Shown here one piece after another: positions 9,707-18,974 of a DNA stretch of 64,000 nt. The stretch is taken from contig NZ_FOFF01000001.1 in assembly GCF_900110755.1 (NCBI RefSeq), positions 186,001-250,000 on the forward strand, in the 5' to 3' direction. The notes beneath the pieces are model-generated. The model ran no database searches and had not been told where the DNA came from. It saw nothing but the letters and a program-made list of their open reading frames with translations. Position numbers and translations under genes: made by a program. The DNA comes from Streptomyces sp. yr375. GTDB taxonomy: Bacteria > Actinomycetota > Actinomycetes > Streptomycetales > Streptomycetaceae. Positions within the stretch are counted from its first letter, which is position 1. Every line of letters starts with the position of its first letter.

Positions 9707-11215
9707 GTGGCTCGCATATCGATCGACTACGACTTGATGTACGTCCTCGCGCGGCAGGTGTGGCACCTTCGCGATGAACTGGACGTCACCTCGAAGGCGA
9801 AGCACGCCTTCACCGCCTCGGACGTCGGTCCCCGCAAGCAGACGGCCGAGGCTCTGAACGACTTCTACGGCGACTGGCAGAAGTCCTTCGGCGACGCGTG
9901 GCAGGTCATGACCGACCTGGGAAACCTCCTCGACGAGATCGGCAAGGCCTTTTACGACCAGGACGCGTCGTTCGCCGTCTCCGGGGCCCAACAGGCGGCT
10001 TTCTTCCAGCGTAAACAGGCCGAGGCGGAGAACGACGCCTACCAGCACAGGAACGACTCGCAGCGGAAAGAGGCACAGGCCGATCGGCTTCGTGTGCGCT
10101 ATGGGCTCCAGGAACAGCTCCTCGCCAAGAAGTACGCCGAACTGGAAAGCAGACGCGGCGAATTGGAGAAGGAGCAGGCGGACCAGCAGAAGCGTCAGGA
10201 GGATCTGGACCGGAAAAGCTCGACCCTGTCGCGGGACGAACTGCTGAAGCAGCAGCAGGCCTTGTGGCAGGACCAGTCCCGTACCGACGACGCGTTGAAG
10301 CAGCTCGACAAGGACGAGGAGCCCCTGCGGGAGCAGGCGCAGACGCTGCAGAAGAACTACGCGGACGACTTCGGGGCGCTGAACAAGCAAGCCCCGTGGA
10401 CCCCGGAGAGCGGCGCCGACGACCCGCTGGCCAGGAACCGGGAGTACGGCGGCACGGAGCCCGAGGGACCGGCGCCGCCGCCCCCGCCCACCGGCTTCAC
10501 CTGGCAGAGCGACGAGGGCACCACGACGGTCACGTACAAGCTCGACGACAACGGCCAGGTCGAGGTCGACAAGAACGGCGATCCCGTCGAGACGACCACC
10601 ACCATCACCAACAACAACGGCCTCGTCCACTCCGAGACGTACCGCTCGCTCTCGGACGACGGCGACTCCGTGACGACGATCCGCAGCGCCGACGGCTCCG
10701 TCCGCAAGGACTACGTCGACGCCAGCCCCGAGGGCGTCACCGACGGCTCCATGACGCGCTACGTCACCGACGAGGCCGGCAACACGCTCCAGATCTACAC
10801 CAAACACCCCGACGGCGGGTGGGAGTTGACGATGGACCGGGACACCTACCTCAACTCGGCGGCGGGCCAGCAGGACGACCAGCAGTACCTGGACCGGCCG
10901 CCCGCCTATCTGACGGTCGAGCACCCCGTCGTCGACGGCGACGGCCGGCCGACCGGTGCCCCGCCCGCCAAGGAGACGACCACCCCGCTGCCGGACGGCG
11001 CCAGCCGGACGGACTTCACGAACTCCGACGGCTCGGTCACCCGGGTCGTCACGACGGACAGCACCCGGTTCGTCGCCTACGGGAGCAACAACGAGATCCG
11101 GGAGATCTGGCAGAAGCGTCCGGACGGCACCTGGTTCCTGCGCGACTCGATCACACAGCACACGCGCCAGAACGACGAACCGCCCCTCGGGACGCTCGGG
11201 ATCAACTGGCAGTGA
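9707..11215 (+). CDS. T7SS-locus protein: WXG100-like N-terminus, long coiled coil, Asp/Gly-rich C-terminal half
   Basis: 502 aa from a GTG with AAAGGA nine bases upstream. Residues 1-90 are helical and WXG100-like (WHLRDEL, then FYGDWQKSFGDAW), about 95-226 form a highly charged Gln/Glu/Lys coiled coil (for example LEKEQADQQKRQEDLDRK), and after a Pro-rich hinge near 260 the C-terminal half is a series of short beta-type motifs with many DGS/DG turns. It is divergent from the giant ART protein and upstream of a WXG100-like gene. The layout suggests a T7SS substrate or structural partner. No enzymatic motif was recognised. An upstream in-frame extension to 9617 has no ribosome site and was not used. 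Confidence 0.8.
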   Translation: MARISIDYDLMYVLARQVWHLRDELDVTSKAKHAFTASDVGPRKQTAEALNDFYGDWQKSFGDAWQVMTDLGNLLDEIGKAFYDQDASFAVSGAQQAAFFQRKQAEAENDAYQHRNDSQRKEAQADRLRVRYGLQEQLLAKKYAELESRRGELEKEQADQQKRQEDLDRKSSTLSRDELLKQQQALWQDQSRTDDALKQLDKDEEPLREQAQTLQKNYADDFGALNKQAPWTPESGADDPLARNREYGGTEPEGPAPPPPPTGFTWQSDEGTTTVTYKLDDNGQVEVDKNGDPVETTTTITNNNGLVHSETYRSLSDDGDSVTTIRSADGSVRKDYVDASPEGVTDGSMTRYVTDEAGNTLQIYTKHPDGGWELTMDRDTYLNSAAGQQDDQQYLDRPPAYLTVEHPVVDGDGRPTGAPPAKETTTPLPDGASRTDFTNSDGSVTRVVTTDSTRFVAYGSNNEIREIWQKRPDGTWFLRDSITQHTRQNDEPPLGTLGINWQ

Positions 11216-11385
11216 CCGTCCCCGGCCGACCGCCCCCATGACTCCCTGCGGGCGCCTCCTCCCCCTTCGGACGCCCGCAGGGCCCCACCGGGCCGCGCCG
11301 ACCTCGGTCGGTTGCCCGGCGCACCACCCATCACCCGAGTGCACCGGCCGCTCCGGCCGGCCGCACCACGACGAAAGAGGCCACG

Positions 11386-11694
11386 ATGCCCCGTACCACG
11401 GTCGACGACGAGCAGATCAACGCCACGGCGGCGAAGCTGAACAACGCCGTCAGCTCCACGCTCGTCCCCCAACTCGCGGATCTGCAGCGCGAGGTACAGA
11501 CCCTGCTCGACCCCTCGAGCGGCGGCCTGGCGCTCGCGCAGACCAGCCCCAAGCTGCAGCACTCCTACGAGACCTTCAACAAGTCGGTGACCGACGCCGT
11601 GCAGAACATCACCGAGTTCGCCAAACAGTTCCAGCAGATCGCCGGCTCCGTGCGCGACCTGGACGGGCAGATCGCCGGCGGCATCCCCTCCTGA
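11386..11694 (+). CDS. Small WXG100/ESAT-6-like protein
   Basis: 102 aa, ATG with GAAAGAGG just upstream. The size and all-helical, Gln/Asn/Ser-rich composition fit the WXG100 superfamily of T7SS substrates and chaperones, which form helical hairpins. The turn region (LLDPSSGGLAL) lacks a clear W-x-G, so the family call rests on size, composition and location. It lies 170 bp after the coiled-coil protein and ahead of the sigma factor, membrane protein and EccC ATPase, so it is a plausible small substrate or partner of this system. Confidence 0.75.
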   Translation: MPRTTVDDEQINATAAKLNNAVSSTLVPQLADLQREVQTLLDPSSGGLALAQTSPKLQHSYETFNKSVTDAVQNITEFAKQFQQIAGSVRDLDGQIAGGIPS

Positions 11695-11956
11695 CGCCCC
11701 TCATGTGACCGAAACGGTGGTGTCGGCCCGGATCACCCCTGTCGGGCCGGCACACCCGTTTTATGTGGAACCTCACGTTCATCTGGCAGCCTCTTGAATG
11801 TCGCTTCACCCCACATAGACTCACGCCGCAAAAGGAACATCCGATTCCGCTTGTGGACGTGGTGAGCCCGCGTTCACCCCGCCCAGCTACGCCGCACGCG
11901 CGGCGCCTGACCGGACCGGCTCGTGGCAGCGACGCCGGTGCTGGGGGAGGTATCCC

Positions 11957-12499
11957 ATGACAACGTCCATATCCAGACCCTCCGCCTCCGCTTCCTGCGA
12001 CGGATCCGTCCGTGAGCTCTACGAGCGGCATCACGGGCCGCTCCTGCGCTACACCTGCGGCCTGCTGCGCGGCGACCGGCAGCGCGCGGAGGACTTCGTC
12101 CAGGAGACGCTGCTGCGCGCCTGGCTCAGTACGGAGGAGCAGCCGCCGGGCTGGTCGCCGTCCCGGGCCTGGCTGTTCCGGGTGGCGCACAACCTGGTGA
12201 TCGACTGGATGCGACGCGAGCAGGCGCGCCCCGAGTACCACCCGGAACTCCTGGAAGCGCACGCCGAACCGGTGGACCCGATCGGCCAGGCGGTGCAGCG
12301 CTGCTTCCTCGTGCACGCCCTCTCCCGCCTCTCCCCGGCCCACCGGGAGGTGCTCTTCTACGTCTACGTGCTCGGCTGGACCGGCCCGGACGCCGCGCAC
12401 GCCCTGTCCATCCCGCCGGGCACGGTGAAGTCCCGCACCCACCACGCCATCCGGGAACTGCGCCGCCGCCACCCCGAACACGCCCTGGTCGCCGCATGA
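11957..12499 (+). CDS. ECF-type RNA polymerase sigma factor
   Basis: 180 aa, ATG after GGGGAGG. Region 2 is visible in LYERHHGPLLRYTCGLL and AEDFVQETLLRAW, with the core-binding and -10 recognition helices continuing to HNLVIDWMRREQ. Region 4 is LSPAHREVLFYVYVLGWT through IPPGTVKSRTHHAIREL, the -35 helix-turn-helix. Its stop overlaps the start of the next gene by ATGA, so it is translationally coupled to the membrane protein ahead of eccC. It likely controls the T7SS genes. No anti-sigma factor with a zinc motif is adjacent, although the coupled membrane protein could act as one. Confidence 0.9.
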   Translation: MTTSISRPSASASCDGSVRELYERHHGPLLRYTCGLLRGDRQRAEDFVQETLLRAWLSTEEQPPGWSPSRAWLFRVAHNLVIDWMRREQARPEYHPELLEAHAEPVDPIGQAVQRCFLVHALSRLSPAHREVLFYVYVLGWTGPDAAHALSIPPGTVKSRTHHAIRELRRRHPEHALVAA

Positions 12500-13782
12500 G
12501 CGCGGGGGGCGCGGGTTCCGGCAGTCGGCTGGTGGCGCTGGGGAAGCCCGACGAGTCGATGCTGATCCCGGTCATCGTCGCCGTCGTCGTACTCCTGCTG
12601 TTCTTCCTCCTGCTGCGGCACGTCGTGCGCAAGCGCGGCGGCTGGCGGCGGTTTCGGCGCGGCGTCGCCCGGGAGGCCGCGCTGACCCGGCGGGCGTTCG
12701 GCGAGCCGGTGCGCGCCTGGCGGCGGCATCGCCGAGGCGTACGGGCCCTGGCCCGGCAGCTCGGCGACCCCCGGGGCGGACTGCGCGTGCGGCGGCTGCT
12801 GGACGCGGCCGGAGCGGCCCTCGGCGACGTGCCCGGGGCGTTCGCCTACGCGCTGCGGCTGGAGCCGGGCTGGGCCGAGGTCCAGGTGGCCGCCCGGCGG
12901 CTGCCCGAGCCGCCCGCGCCGTGGGAGACCGACGACGCGGCCGGCCGGCAGTCCTGGTGCCTGGACCTGGACCGCCTGGACGAGACGGCCGCGCTGCTGC
13001 CCGACGGCCCGCCCCGCGCGGGTGCCCGGATCCGGCCGCTGCCGGTCGCCGTCGGCCTGGCCGCCGACGCCTGCGTCCACCTCGACCTGGCCGCCGGACC
13101 ACGGATGATCACCGTCGAAGGCGATACGGCCGCCCGGACCCACCTGCTCCAGGCGCTCGCCGCGCAGCTCGACCGACCGGGCAGCGGAGCCTCGGTCACC
13201 GTGACGGACGGCGTCCACCCGCACTACCCGGCCGAGCGGCTCGACACCGTGCTGCGCCGCCTGGAGGACACGCCCGCCGACCCGGCGCGGGAGGAGGCCG
13301 GCACCGCCGCCGAGGTCGTGGTGTGCGCCGCCCCCACCCGGGAGCAGGCCCGGCGGCTGGGCGCGCTCGCCGCCTCCGGCGTCGTCGTCTGCCTCGCCGA
13401 CGGCCCGGTACCCGGGCACAGTTGGGCCCTGCGGGTCGACGCCCGGGGCCGGGTCACCGCCCCGGAACTCGGGCTGCACGCGGACTGCGCCCCGCTGGGC
13501 AGGGCCGTCGCCGCCGCCGTCCGCGCGGACCGCCGTCGCGCCCGCCGCGCACCGCAGCGGCACACGATGGTGGAGCCGCCCATCGAACTGCGCGGATGGC
13601 CGGAGCAGCGGCCGCCCGAACGACACGCCCTCACCGAGGAACCCACGCCCCCGCCGACGCCCCCGCCGACGCCCCCGCCCCGGACGGACACCGCCTCCCC
13701 CCTGCTGTCCGAACCGGCCACCGCCCGCTCGCGCTCCGCCGAGGCGTCGTCCACCGGCGGGGACCAGCCCGCAGCCCCGTAA
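12496..13782 (+). CDS. Single-span membrane protein of the T7SS locus, function unknown
   Basis: 428 aa, start overlapping the sigma factor stop by four bases (ATGA). A hydrophobic helix at about residues 22-42 (IPVIVAVVVLLLFFLLL) is followed by an Arg-rich cytoplasmic-type stretch and an Ala/Arg-rich body. The C-terminus has a Pro-Thr repeat (TPPPTPPPTPPP, DNA about 13645-13680) and a Ser/Thr-rich tail. There is no recognised catalytic motif. Coupling to the sigma factor and position 60 bp before eccC suggest a T7SS accessory (an EccE-like role) or a membrane regulator of the sigma factor. Both are inference. Confidence 0.75.
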   Translation: MSAGGAGSGSRLVALGKPDESMLIPVIVAVVVLLLFFLLLRHVVRKRGGWRRFRRGVAREAALTRRAFGEPVRAWRRHRRGVRALARQLGDPRGGLRVRRLLDAAGAALGDVPGAFAYALRLEPGWAEVQVAARRLPEPPAPWETDDAAGRQSWCLDLDRLDETAALLPDGPPRAGARIRPLPVAVGLAADACVHLDLAAGPRMITVEGDTAARTHLLQALAAQLDRPGSGASVTVTDGVHPHYPAERLDTVLRRLEDTPADPAREEAGTAAEVVVCAAPTREQARRLGALAASGVVVCLADGPVPGHSWALRVDARGRVTAPELGLHADCAPLGRAVAAAVRADRRRARRAPQRHTMVEPPIELRGWPEQRPPERHALTEEPTPPPTPPPTPPPRTDTASPLLSEPATARSRSAEASSTGGDQPAAP

Positions 13783-13842
13783 CGCCGCTCCACGCCGTCA
13801 CCGCAGCCCACCGCCCGCCCGCGAACCACCCGAAGGGGAGAC

Positions 13843-16800
13843 GTGAAACTCCTCGTCACCACCATCGCCGACGGCGACCCCGCGAGCCGTCAGGACATCG
13901 TGCTGAGCGTCGACGCCGCCACCCCCGTCCAGGACGTCGCCGAACACCTGACCCGGATCCGCGCCGACGGGACGCCCGGCACCCCGGTCTGCTACCTGGG
14001 CGGCGAAGAGCTGGCCCCCGGCACCCCGCTGGCCGCCACGCCGGTCATGGACGGCAGCGTCCTCGGCCTCGGCGCTCCCGTACCGAGGGCCGGCCGGGCG
14101 TACGGGCCCGAGCGGTCCGCGATGCCGCAGCCGCGGTCGGTCGGCCATGCGCCGGTCGTCGAACTGCAGGTGGTCGGCGGACCGGACGCCGGACGCGTGT
14201 ACGCCCTGGGCCTGGGCACCCACGGCATCGGCCCGCTGGAGGGCTCCGCCGTACCGCTCCAGGGCCGTGGCCTGCCGTCGGACGGCGTACGGATCACCGT
14301 GCGCTGGGACGGCTCCGCCGTCGTCGAGCTGCCGTCCCCCAGGCTCTCGGCCTCGCTGGAGCAGGGCGGCGGCCCGCTCGGCGCGGTGCGGTTGTCGGTC
14401 CCGGAGCCGCCGGAGCACCGGGGCAAGCCCGAGGTCCCGCTGCTGCCGCCGGTGCCGCAGGACGAGGAGCGCGAGGAGGACGCGGCGCACGCGGCGGCGG
14501 ACGCCGCCGACGCGGAGCCCGACCCGGTCGCCCTCCCCGACGGCTGGGAGCCCTGGCCGCTCGGCGGCGAACTGGCCCTCGGCGAGTTCCTGCTGCGGCT
14601 GGCCGAGCCGACCCCGAGGGACGCCGCGGTGGTGCCGTCCGAGGGCGGCGGCGGGCTGGACTACAACCGGCCGCCGCGCATCCTGCCGCACCTGGAACCC
14701 GAGCGCTTCCGGCTGCCCGGACCGCCCGAGCCGCCCAAGCGCAGGCCCATCCCGTTCCTCGTGGCGTTCGCCCCGATGATCATGGGCCTCGTCATGGTGC
14801 TCCTCTGGAACTCGTACTACTACCTGATCTTCATGCTTCTGTCGCCGCTGCTGATGGCGGCGAACCAGGTCAGCGGACGGCGGCAGGAACGCAAGGACTA
14901 CGAGGAGCGGTCCCGCGTCTACCGGCTGCGCCGCGCCTCGCTGGAGGAGGACGTCCGGCGGAAGGTCGCGAGCGAGCAGCGGCTGCGCACCGAGAGCGCG
15001 CCCGACCCGGCGGCGGCCGGACTGTGCGCGGTCGGCCCCGGCCGCCGCCTGTGGGAGCGCCGCCGGGGCGACCCCGACCACCTGGCGCTGCGCCTGGGCA
15101 CCGCCGACCAGCCGTCCCTGCTCGGCATCGACGACGCGGCCCGCGAGGACAACCACACCTCCGTGCACTGGACCATCCCGGACGCACCCGTCAGCGTCGA
15201 CCTCGCGCACTGCGGGGTCGTCGGGCTGGCCGGCGAGAGTAGCGCGGTGCAGGCCCTGGCCCGCTGGCTGACCGCCCAGGCAGCCGTCCTGCACACCCCC
15301 CGCGACCTGCGGATCGTCGTCCTCACCGACAAGACGGCCGAGGAGTCCTGGGACTGGGCCCGCTGGCTGCCGCACTCCCGCGACGGACTGCCCGGCTCCC
15401 GCGGCGGCGCCGTCACCCTCATCGGCAACGACCCGGAGACGGTCGCCAACCGGGTCGCCGAACTCGTCTCCACCCTGCGGACCCGGCAGCGGGCCGCCGA
15501 GTCGACCATGAGCAAGGCCCTGCTCAGCGAACCCGACGTACTGGTCGTGATGGACGGCGCCCGCCGCCTGCGCGACGTCCCCGGTGTCGTGTCCATCCTC
15601 AAGGAAGGCCCGGCGGTCCGGATCTTCCCCCTCTGCCTGGACCACGAGGAACGGCTCCTCCCCGAGGAGTGCACCGCCGTCGTGCGGTACGAGCATCAGC
15701 GGCTCACCCTGCGCCGCACCGGACAGCCCGACCTCCCCGGCATCCGCCCCGACCTCGTCGAACCCGCCTGGTGCGAACGCCTCGCGCGCGGCATCGCCCC
15801 GATCCACGACGTCACCCCGGACGCCTCGGAGGGGCTGCCCGACCGGGTCGGCCTCCTCGACCTGCTGGGCCTCCCGGAGCCCAACGGCCCCACCATCGCG
15901 GCCCGTTGGGCGCAGCGGCCGGCGTCCACCGGGGTGCTGCTCGGCGCGGGCTACGACGGCCCGGCCGCCTTCGACCTGGTGAAGGACGGCCCGCACGGAC
16001 TGGTCGCCGGCACCACCGGATCCGGCAAGTCGGAGCTGCTCCAGACCTTCGTCGCCTCGCTCGCCGTCGCCAACCGGCCCGACGAACTGACCTTCGTCCT
16101 GGTCGACTACAAGGGCGGCAGCGCCTTCAAGGACTGCGTACGGCTGCCGCACACCCTCGGCATGGTCACCGACCTCGACAGCCACCTCGTGCAGCGGGCG
16201 CTGACCTCGCTGTCGGCCGAACTGATCCGCCGCGAGCACGTCCTCGCCGGCGTCGGGGCCAAGGACCTGCCCGAATACCAGAGCATGCGCCGCCGTAGCC
16301 CCGAACTGGCGCCGGTGCCCCGGCTGGTCATCGTCATCGACGAGTTCGCGACCCTCTTCCGGGAGATCCCGGACTTCATCCCCGGCCTGGTCGGCATCGC
16401 CCAGCGCGGCCGGTCCCTGGGCATCCACCTGATCCTGGCCACCCAGCGCCCCGCCGGTGTGATCAACGCCGACATCCGCGCCAACACCAACCTGCGGATC
16501 GCCCTGCGCGTCACCGACGCCGGCGAGAGCCAGGACGTCATCGACACCAAGGACGCCGTCAGCATCTCCCCGAACACCCCCGGCCGCGCCCTGGCCCGCC
16601 TCGGGCACGGCACGGTCGTCCCCTTCCAGACCGCGTACAGCGGCGCGACCCGGCCCGGGGCCACCGCTCCCGCCCAGGAACGGCAGCGGCCGACCGAGGG
16701 GGAGACCCGCCAGATCTGGGGCACCGGCCTGCCCTGGCAGCGCCTGGGCCGCGCCGTCGGCGGACCGGACCCCGCCGAGACCGGTATGCCCGGCGCGCCC

Positions 16801-18492
16801 GGCGGGCCCGCCCCGGACGACGACCTCCCCACCGACCTCAACGTGCTGGTGGAGGCGGTGCGCGAGGCGGCGGAGCTGACGGGCTGCGCCCCGCAGCCCA
16901 GCCCGTGGCTGCCCCCGCTCGACCACCACGTGCTGACCGCCGACCTGCCGCAGCCCGAGCCGACCGGCGCCGCCCGGCTCGCCCCGGTGTCCTGGGCGCT
17001 GTCGGACCTGCCGGCCGCCCAGGCGCAGTCGCCGGTCCCCCTGGACCTCGCCACCTTCGGCCACCTGTACGTCGTCGGCATCCCCCGCTCGGGACGCTCC
17101 CAGGTGCTGCGGACGATGGCCGGGGCGCTGGCCGCCGGCCACTCCGCCGCCGACGTACACCTGTACGGCATCGACTTCGCGGGCGGCGCGCTGTCCGCGC
17201 TGGGCGTCCTGCCGCACTGCGGCGCGGTCGTGCCGCGCGGCGACGCCGAACGGCTGGAGCGGCTGTTCGCCCGGCTCGACGCCGAACTGGGCCGGCGTCA
17301 GGAACTGCTGACCCGGCATCACGCCGCCAACCTGCCGGAACTGCGCGAGATCCTCCCGCCGGCCGCCCGCCCGGCGCACGTCCTGCTGCTCATCGACGGC
17401 TGGGACGCGCTCGCCGACCTCATCGGCGACCACAGCGGCGGCCGCCTGATGGACCAGGTCAACCGCCTGCTGCGGGAGGGCGCGGCGGCGGGCCTGCACG
17501 TCGTCGCCACGTCCGAGCGCGCCCTGCTGTCCGGCCGGGCCACCGCCCTCAACGACAACAAACTGCTGCTGCGGCTCAACGACCGCAGCGACTACCACGT
17601 CGTCGGCCGACGCCCGCGCGACCTGCCCGACGTCATCCGCCCCGGACAGGGCTGGACCTCCGACGGCGTCGAGGTCCAGGTCGCGCTGCTCGCGCCCGGC
17701 GCGTCCGGTCAGGAACAGGCGGAGGCGCTGCGCGCGATCGGCGCCGAGGCCACCCGCCGCGACGCGGGGCTGGCCGCCGCCCGCCGCCCGGCCCGCATCG
17801 GCTCGCTCCCCGCGCAGGTCGCCTTCACGGAGGCCTACGAGAAGGTCCCCGAGGAGTTCCGCCGCCCCATGTGGGGACTGCTCGGCCTCGGCGGCGACGA
17901 CGTCGCCCCGGTCGGCGTGGACTTCGCGGACACCACGTCGACGTTCGCGGTCGCCGGACCGCCCGGCTCCGGCCGCAGCACCACCCTGGCCAGCCTCGCC
18001 GTCTCCCTGCTGGCCGCCGGCACCCGCCTCGTCGTCCTCACCCCCCGCGAGTCGCCGCTGCGCGCCCTGGACGGCCATCCGGGCGTACGACTGCTCAGCT
18101 CACCGTCCCCCACGGCCCAGCAACTCGCCGCCGCCCTGGGCACCGGCTCCGAACCCCGGGTGGTCCTCGTCGACGACGCCGACCTGCTCGGCCCGACGGA
18201 CCTCGACCAGGACCTCCGCGCCCTGGTCGACTCCGGCAGGGACCGCTGCATCGGCGTGGCCGTCGCCGCGACGGGCGAGAGCATGGTGAGCGCCCTGGGC
18301 TGGCTCAGCGCCCTCAAACGCCAACGCCGAGGCGTCCTCCTGGACCCCCAGTCCCTGATGGAGGGCGACATCATCGGCACCCGCCTCACCCATGCCCACC
18401 TCCGCAACCGCACCCCCGGCCGAGGCCTCACCGCCGACCCCCGCACCGGAGAACCGACCAACGTACAGATCCCGGAGACGGCACTCGACTGA
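13843..18492 (+). CDS. eccC: Type VII secretion AAA+ ATPase EccC (FtsK/SpoIIIE family, three ATPase domains)
   Basis: 1549 aa from a GTG with GGGGAG upstream. Residues 1-90 look ubiquitin-like and about 105-200 FHA-like, the pattern also seen in EssC. Two membrane helices follow at about 305-350 (FLVAFAPMIMGLVMVLL, then YYYLIFMLLSPLLM). Three FtsK-type domains follow. D1 has Walker A GTTGSGKSE near 723 and Walker B LVIVIDEF near 828. D2 has GIPRSGRSQ near 1079 and LLLIDGWDAL. D3 has GPPGSGRST near 1372 and VVLVDDADLL. D1 is the most canonical, as in known EccC proteins where D1 drives secretion and the last domain binds substrate signals. EccB, EccD and MycP are not in the window. Confidence 0.95.
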   Translation: MKLLVTTIADGDPASRQDIVLSVDAATPVQDVAEHLTRIRADGTPGTPVCYLGGEELAPGTPLAATPVMDGSVLGLGAPVPRAGRAYGPERSAMPQPRSVGHAPVVELQVVGGPDAGRVYALGLGTHGIGPLEGSAVPLQGRGLPSDGVRITVRWDGSAVVELPSPRLSASLEQGGGPLGAVRLSVPEPPEHRGKPEVPLLPPVPQDEEREEDAAHAAADAADAEPDPVALPDGWEPWPLGGELALGEFLLRLAEPTPRDAAVVPSEGGGGLDYNRPPRILPHLEPERFRLPGPPEPPKRRPIPFLVAFAPMIMGLVMVLLWNSYYYLIFMLLSPLLMAANQVSGRRQERKDYEERSRVYRLRRASLEEDVRRKVASEQRLRTESAPDPAAAGLCAVGPGRRLWERRRGDPDHLALRLGTADQPSLLGIDDAAREDNHTSVHWTIPDAPVSVDLAHCGVVGLAGESSAVQALARWLTAQAAVLHTPRDLRIVVLTDKTAEESWDWARWLPHSRDGLPGSRGGAVTLIGNDPETVANRVAELVSTLRTRQRAAESTMSKALLSEPDVLVVMDGARRLRDVPGVVSILKEGPAVRIFPLCLDHEERLLPEECTAVVRYEHQRLTLRRTGQPDLPGIRPDLVEPAWCERLARGIAPIHDVTPDASEGLPDRVGLLDLLGLPEPNGPTIAARWAQRPASTGVLLGAGYDGPAAFDLVKDGPHGLVAGTTGSGKSELLQTFVASLAVANRPDELTFVLVDYKGGSAFKDCVRLPHTLGMVTDLDSHLVQRALTSLSAELIRREHVLAGVGAKDLPEYQSMRRRSPELAPVPRLVIVIDEFATLFREIPDFIPGLVGIAQRGRSLGIHLILATQRPAGVINADIRANTNLRIALRVTDAGESQDVIDTKDAVSISPNTPGRALARLGHGTVVPFQTAYSGATRPGATAPAQERQRPTEGETRQIWGTGLPWQRLGRAVGGPDPAETGMPGAPGGPAPDDDLPTDLNVLVEAVREAAELTGCAPQPSPWLPPLDHHVLTADLPQPEPTGAARLAPVSWALSDLPAAQAQSPVPLDLATFGHLYVVGIPRSGRSQVLRTMAGALAAGHSAADVHLYGIDFAGGALSALGVLPHCGAVVPRGDAERLERLFARLDAELGRRQELLTRHHAANLPELREILPPAARPAHVLLLIDGWDALADLIGDHSGGRLMDQVNRLLREGAAAGLHVVATSERALLSGRATALNDNKLLLRLNDRSDYHVVGRRPRDLPDVIRPGQGWTSDGVEVQVALLAPGASGQEQAEALRAIGAEATRRDAGLAAARRPARIGSLPAQVAFTEAYEKVPEEFRRPMWGLLGLGGDDVAPVGVDFADTTSTFAVAGPPGSGRSTTLASLAVSLLAAGTRLVVLTPRESPLRALDGHPGVRLLSSPSPTAQQLAAALGTGSEPRVVLVDDADLLGPTDLDQDLRALVDSGRDRCIGVAVAATGESMVSALGWLSALKRQRRGVLLDPQSLMEGDIIGTRLTHAHLRNRTPGRGLTADPRTGEPTNVQIPETALD

Positions 18493-18503
18493 CGAGCCCG
18501 GCG

Positions 18504-18860
18504 TCACGAGAACGTGTGCACCACCTCGATCCCGCCCACGATGTGGGCGTTGAACTCCGTCAACTCCTCCGCCGGTACCCACAGTTCGAGGATCGTGCGG
18601 CCGCCGGCTTGCTGGACCGGGTATCTGCTCAGGAACTCGGTGTCGACCTCGAAGCGGGTGACGTAGCCCGCGCCGTCGTGTTTGACGTTCCAGTCGCGGG
18701 CGATCCTGATGGCGTAGTCCTCGTCGAGGACGGGGTAGAAGATCGGCTGCTCGGGGAGGCGGGGTGGCCAGGCGCGCCAGTCGAGGGCGCGCAGCAGCTC
18801 CAGCTCCTTGGGGCCGGTGGGGCGCCAGAGGGTCGTGGTGGCGCGGGGTCGGCTGGTCAC
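18504..18860 (-). CDS. Conserved small protein often labelled ADP-ribosylation/crystallin J1
   Basis: 118 aa from a GTG with GGAGAG nine bases upstream. The sequence (TTLWRPTGPKELELL, LPEQPIFYPVLDEDYA, WVPAEELTEFNAHIVG) belongs to a small family common in bacteria and usually annotated ADP-ribosylation/crystallin J1. I see no ADP-ribosylglycohydrolase metal-binding motifs, so that name should not be read as function. It is convergent with eccC, with 11 bp between stops, and stands between the T7SS locus and the TetR unit. Confidence 0.75.
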   Translation of the reverse strand: MTSRPRATTTLWRPTGPKELELLRALDWRAWPPRLPEQPIFYPVLDEDYAIRIARDWNVKHDGAGYVTRFEVDTEFLSRYPVQQAGGRTILELWVPAEELTEFNAHIVGGIEVVHTFS

Positions 18861-18974
18861 GGGAATTGCTCTCCGAGTGCGGTGACCGGCGGGGCGGTCG
18901 GATTCGGGGGACGGGAGGGTGACGGTATCGGCCTGCCGAGTGGCGTGGCCAGCGACTTTCCGGGAGCGGCGCGG

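Noticed and set aside
11834..11860. GGAAC-N19-CGT as an ECF autoregulatory promoter for the sigma gene
   Set aside because: The spacing is longer than usual and no second copy was found upstream of the other T7SS genes, so support is too weak.
13798..18078. A 1426-codon minus-strand open frame
   Set aside because: Antisense shadow of eccC, which has Walker motifs and membrane helices. The antisense product is low complexity.
18504..18860. The 118-aa protein as an ADP-ribosylation hydrolase reversing the ART toxin
   Set aside because: It lacks the Asp/Thr metal-binding motifs of ADP-ribosylglycohydrolases, and its usual name is only a label. Adjacency to the T7SS locus is not enough.
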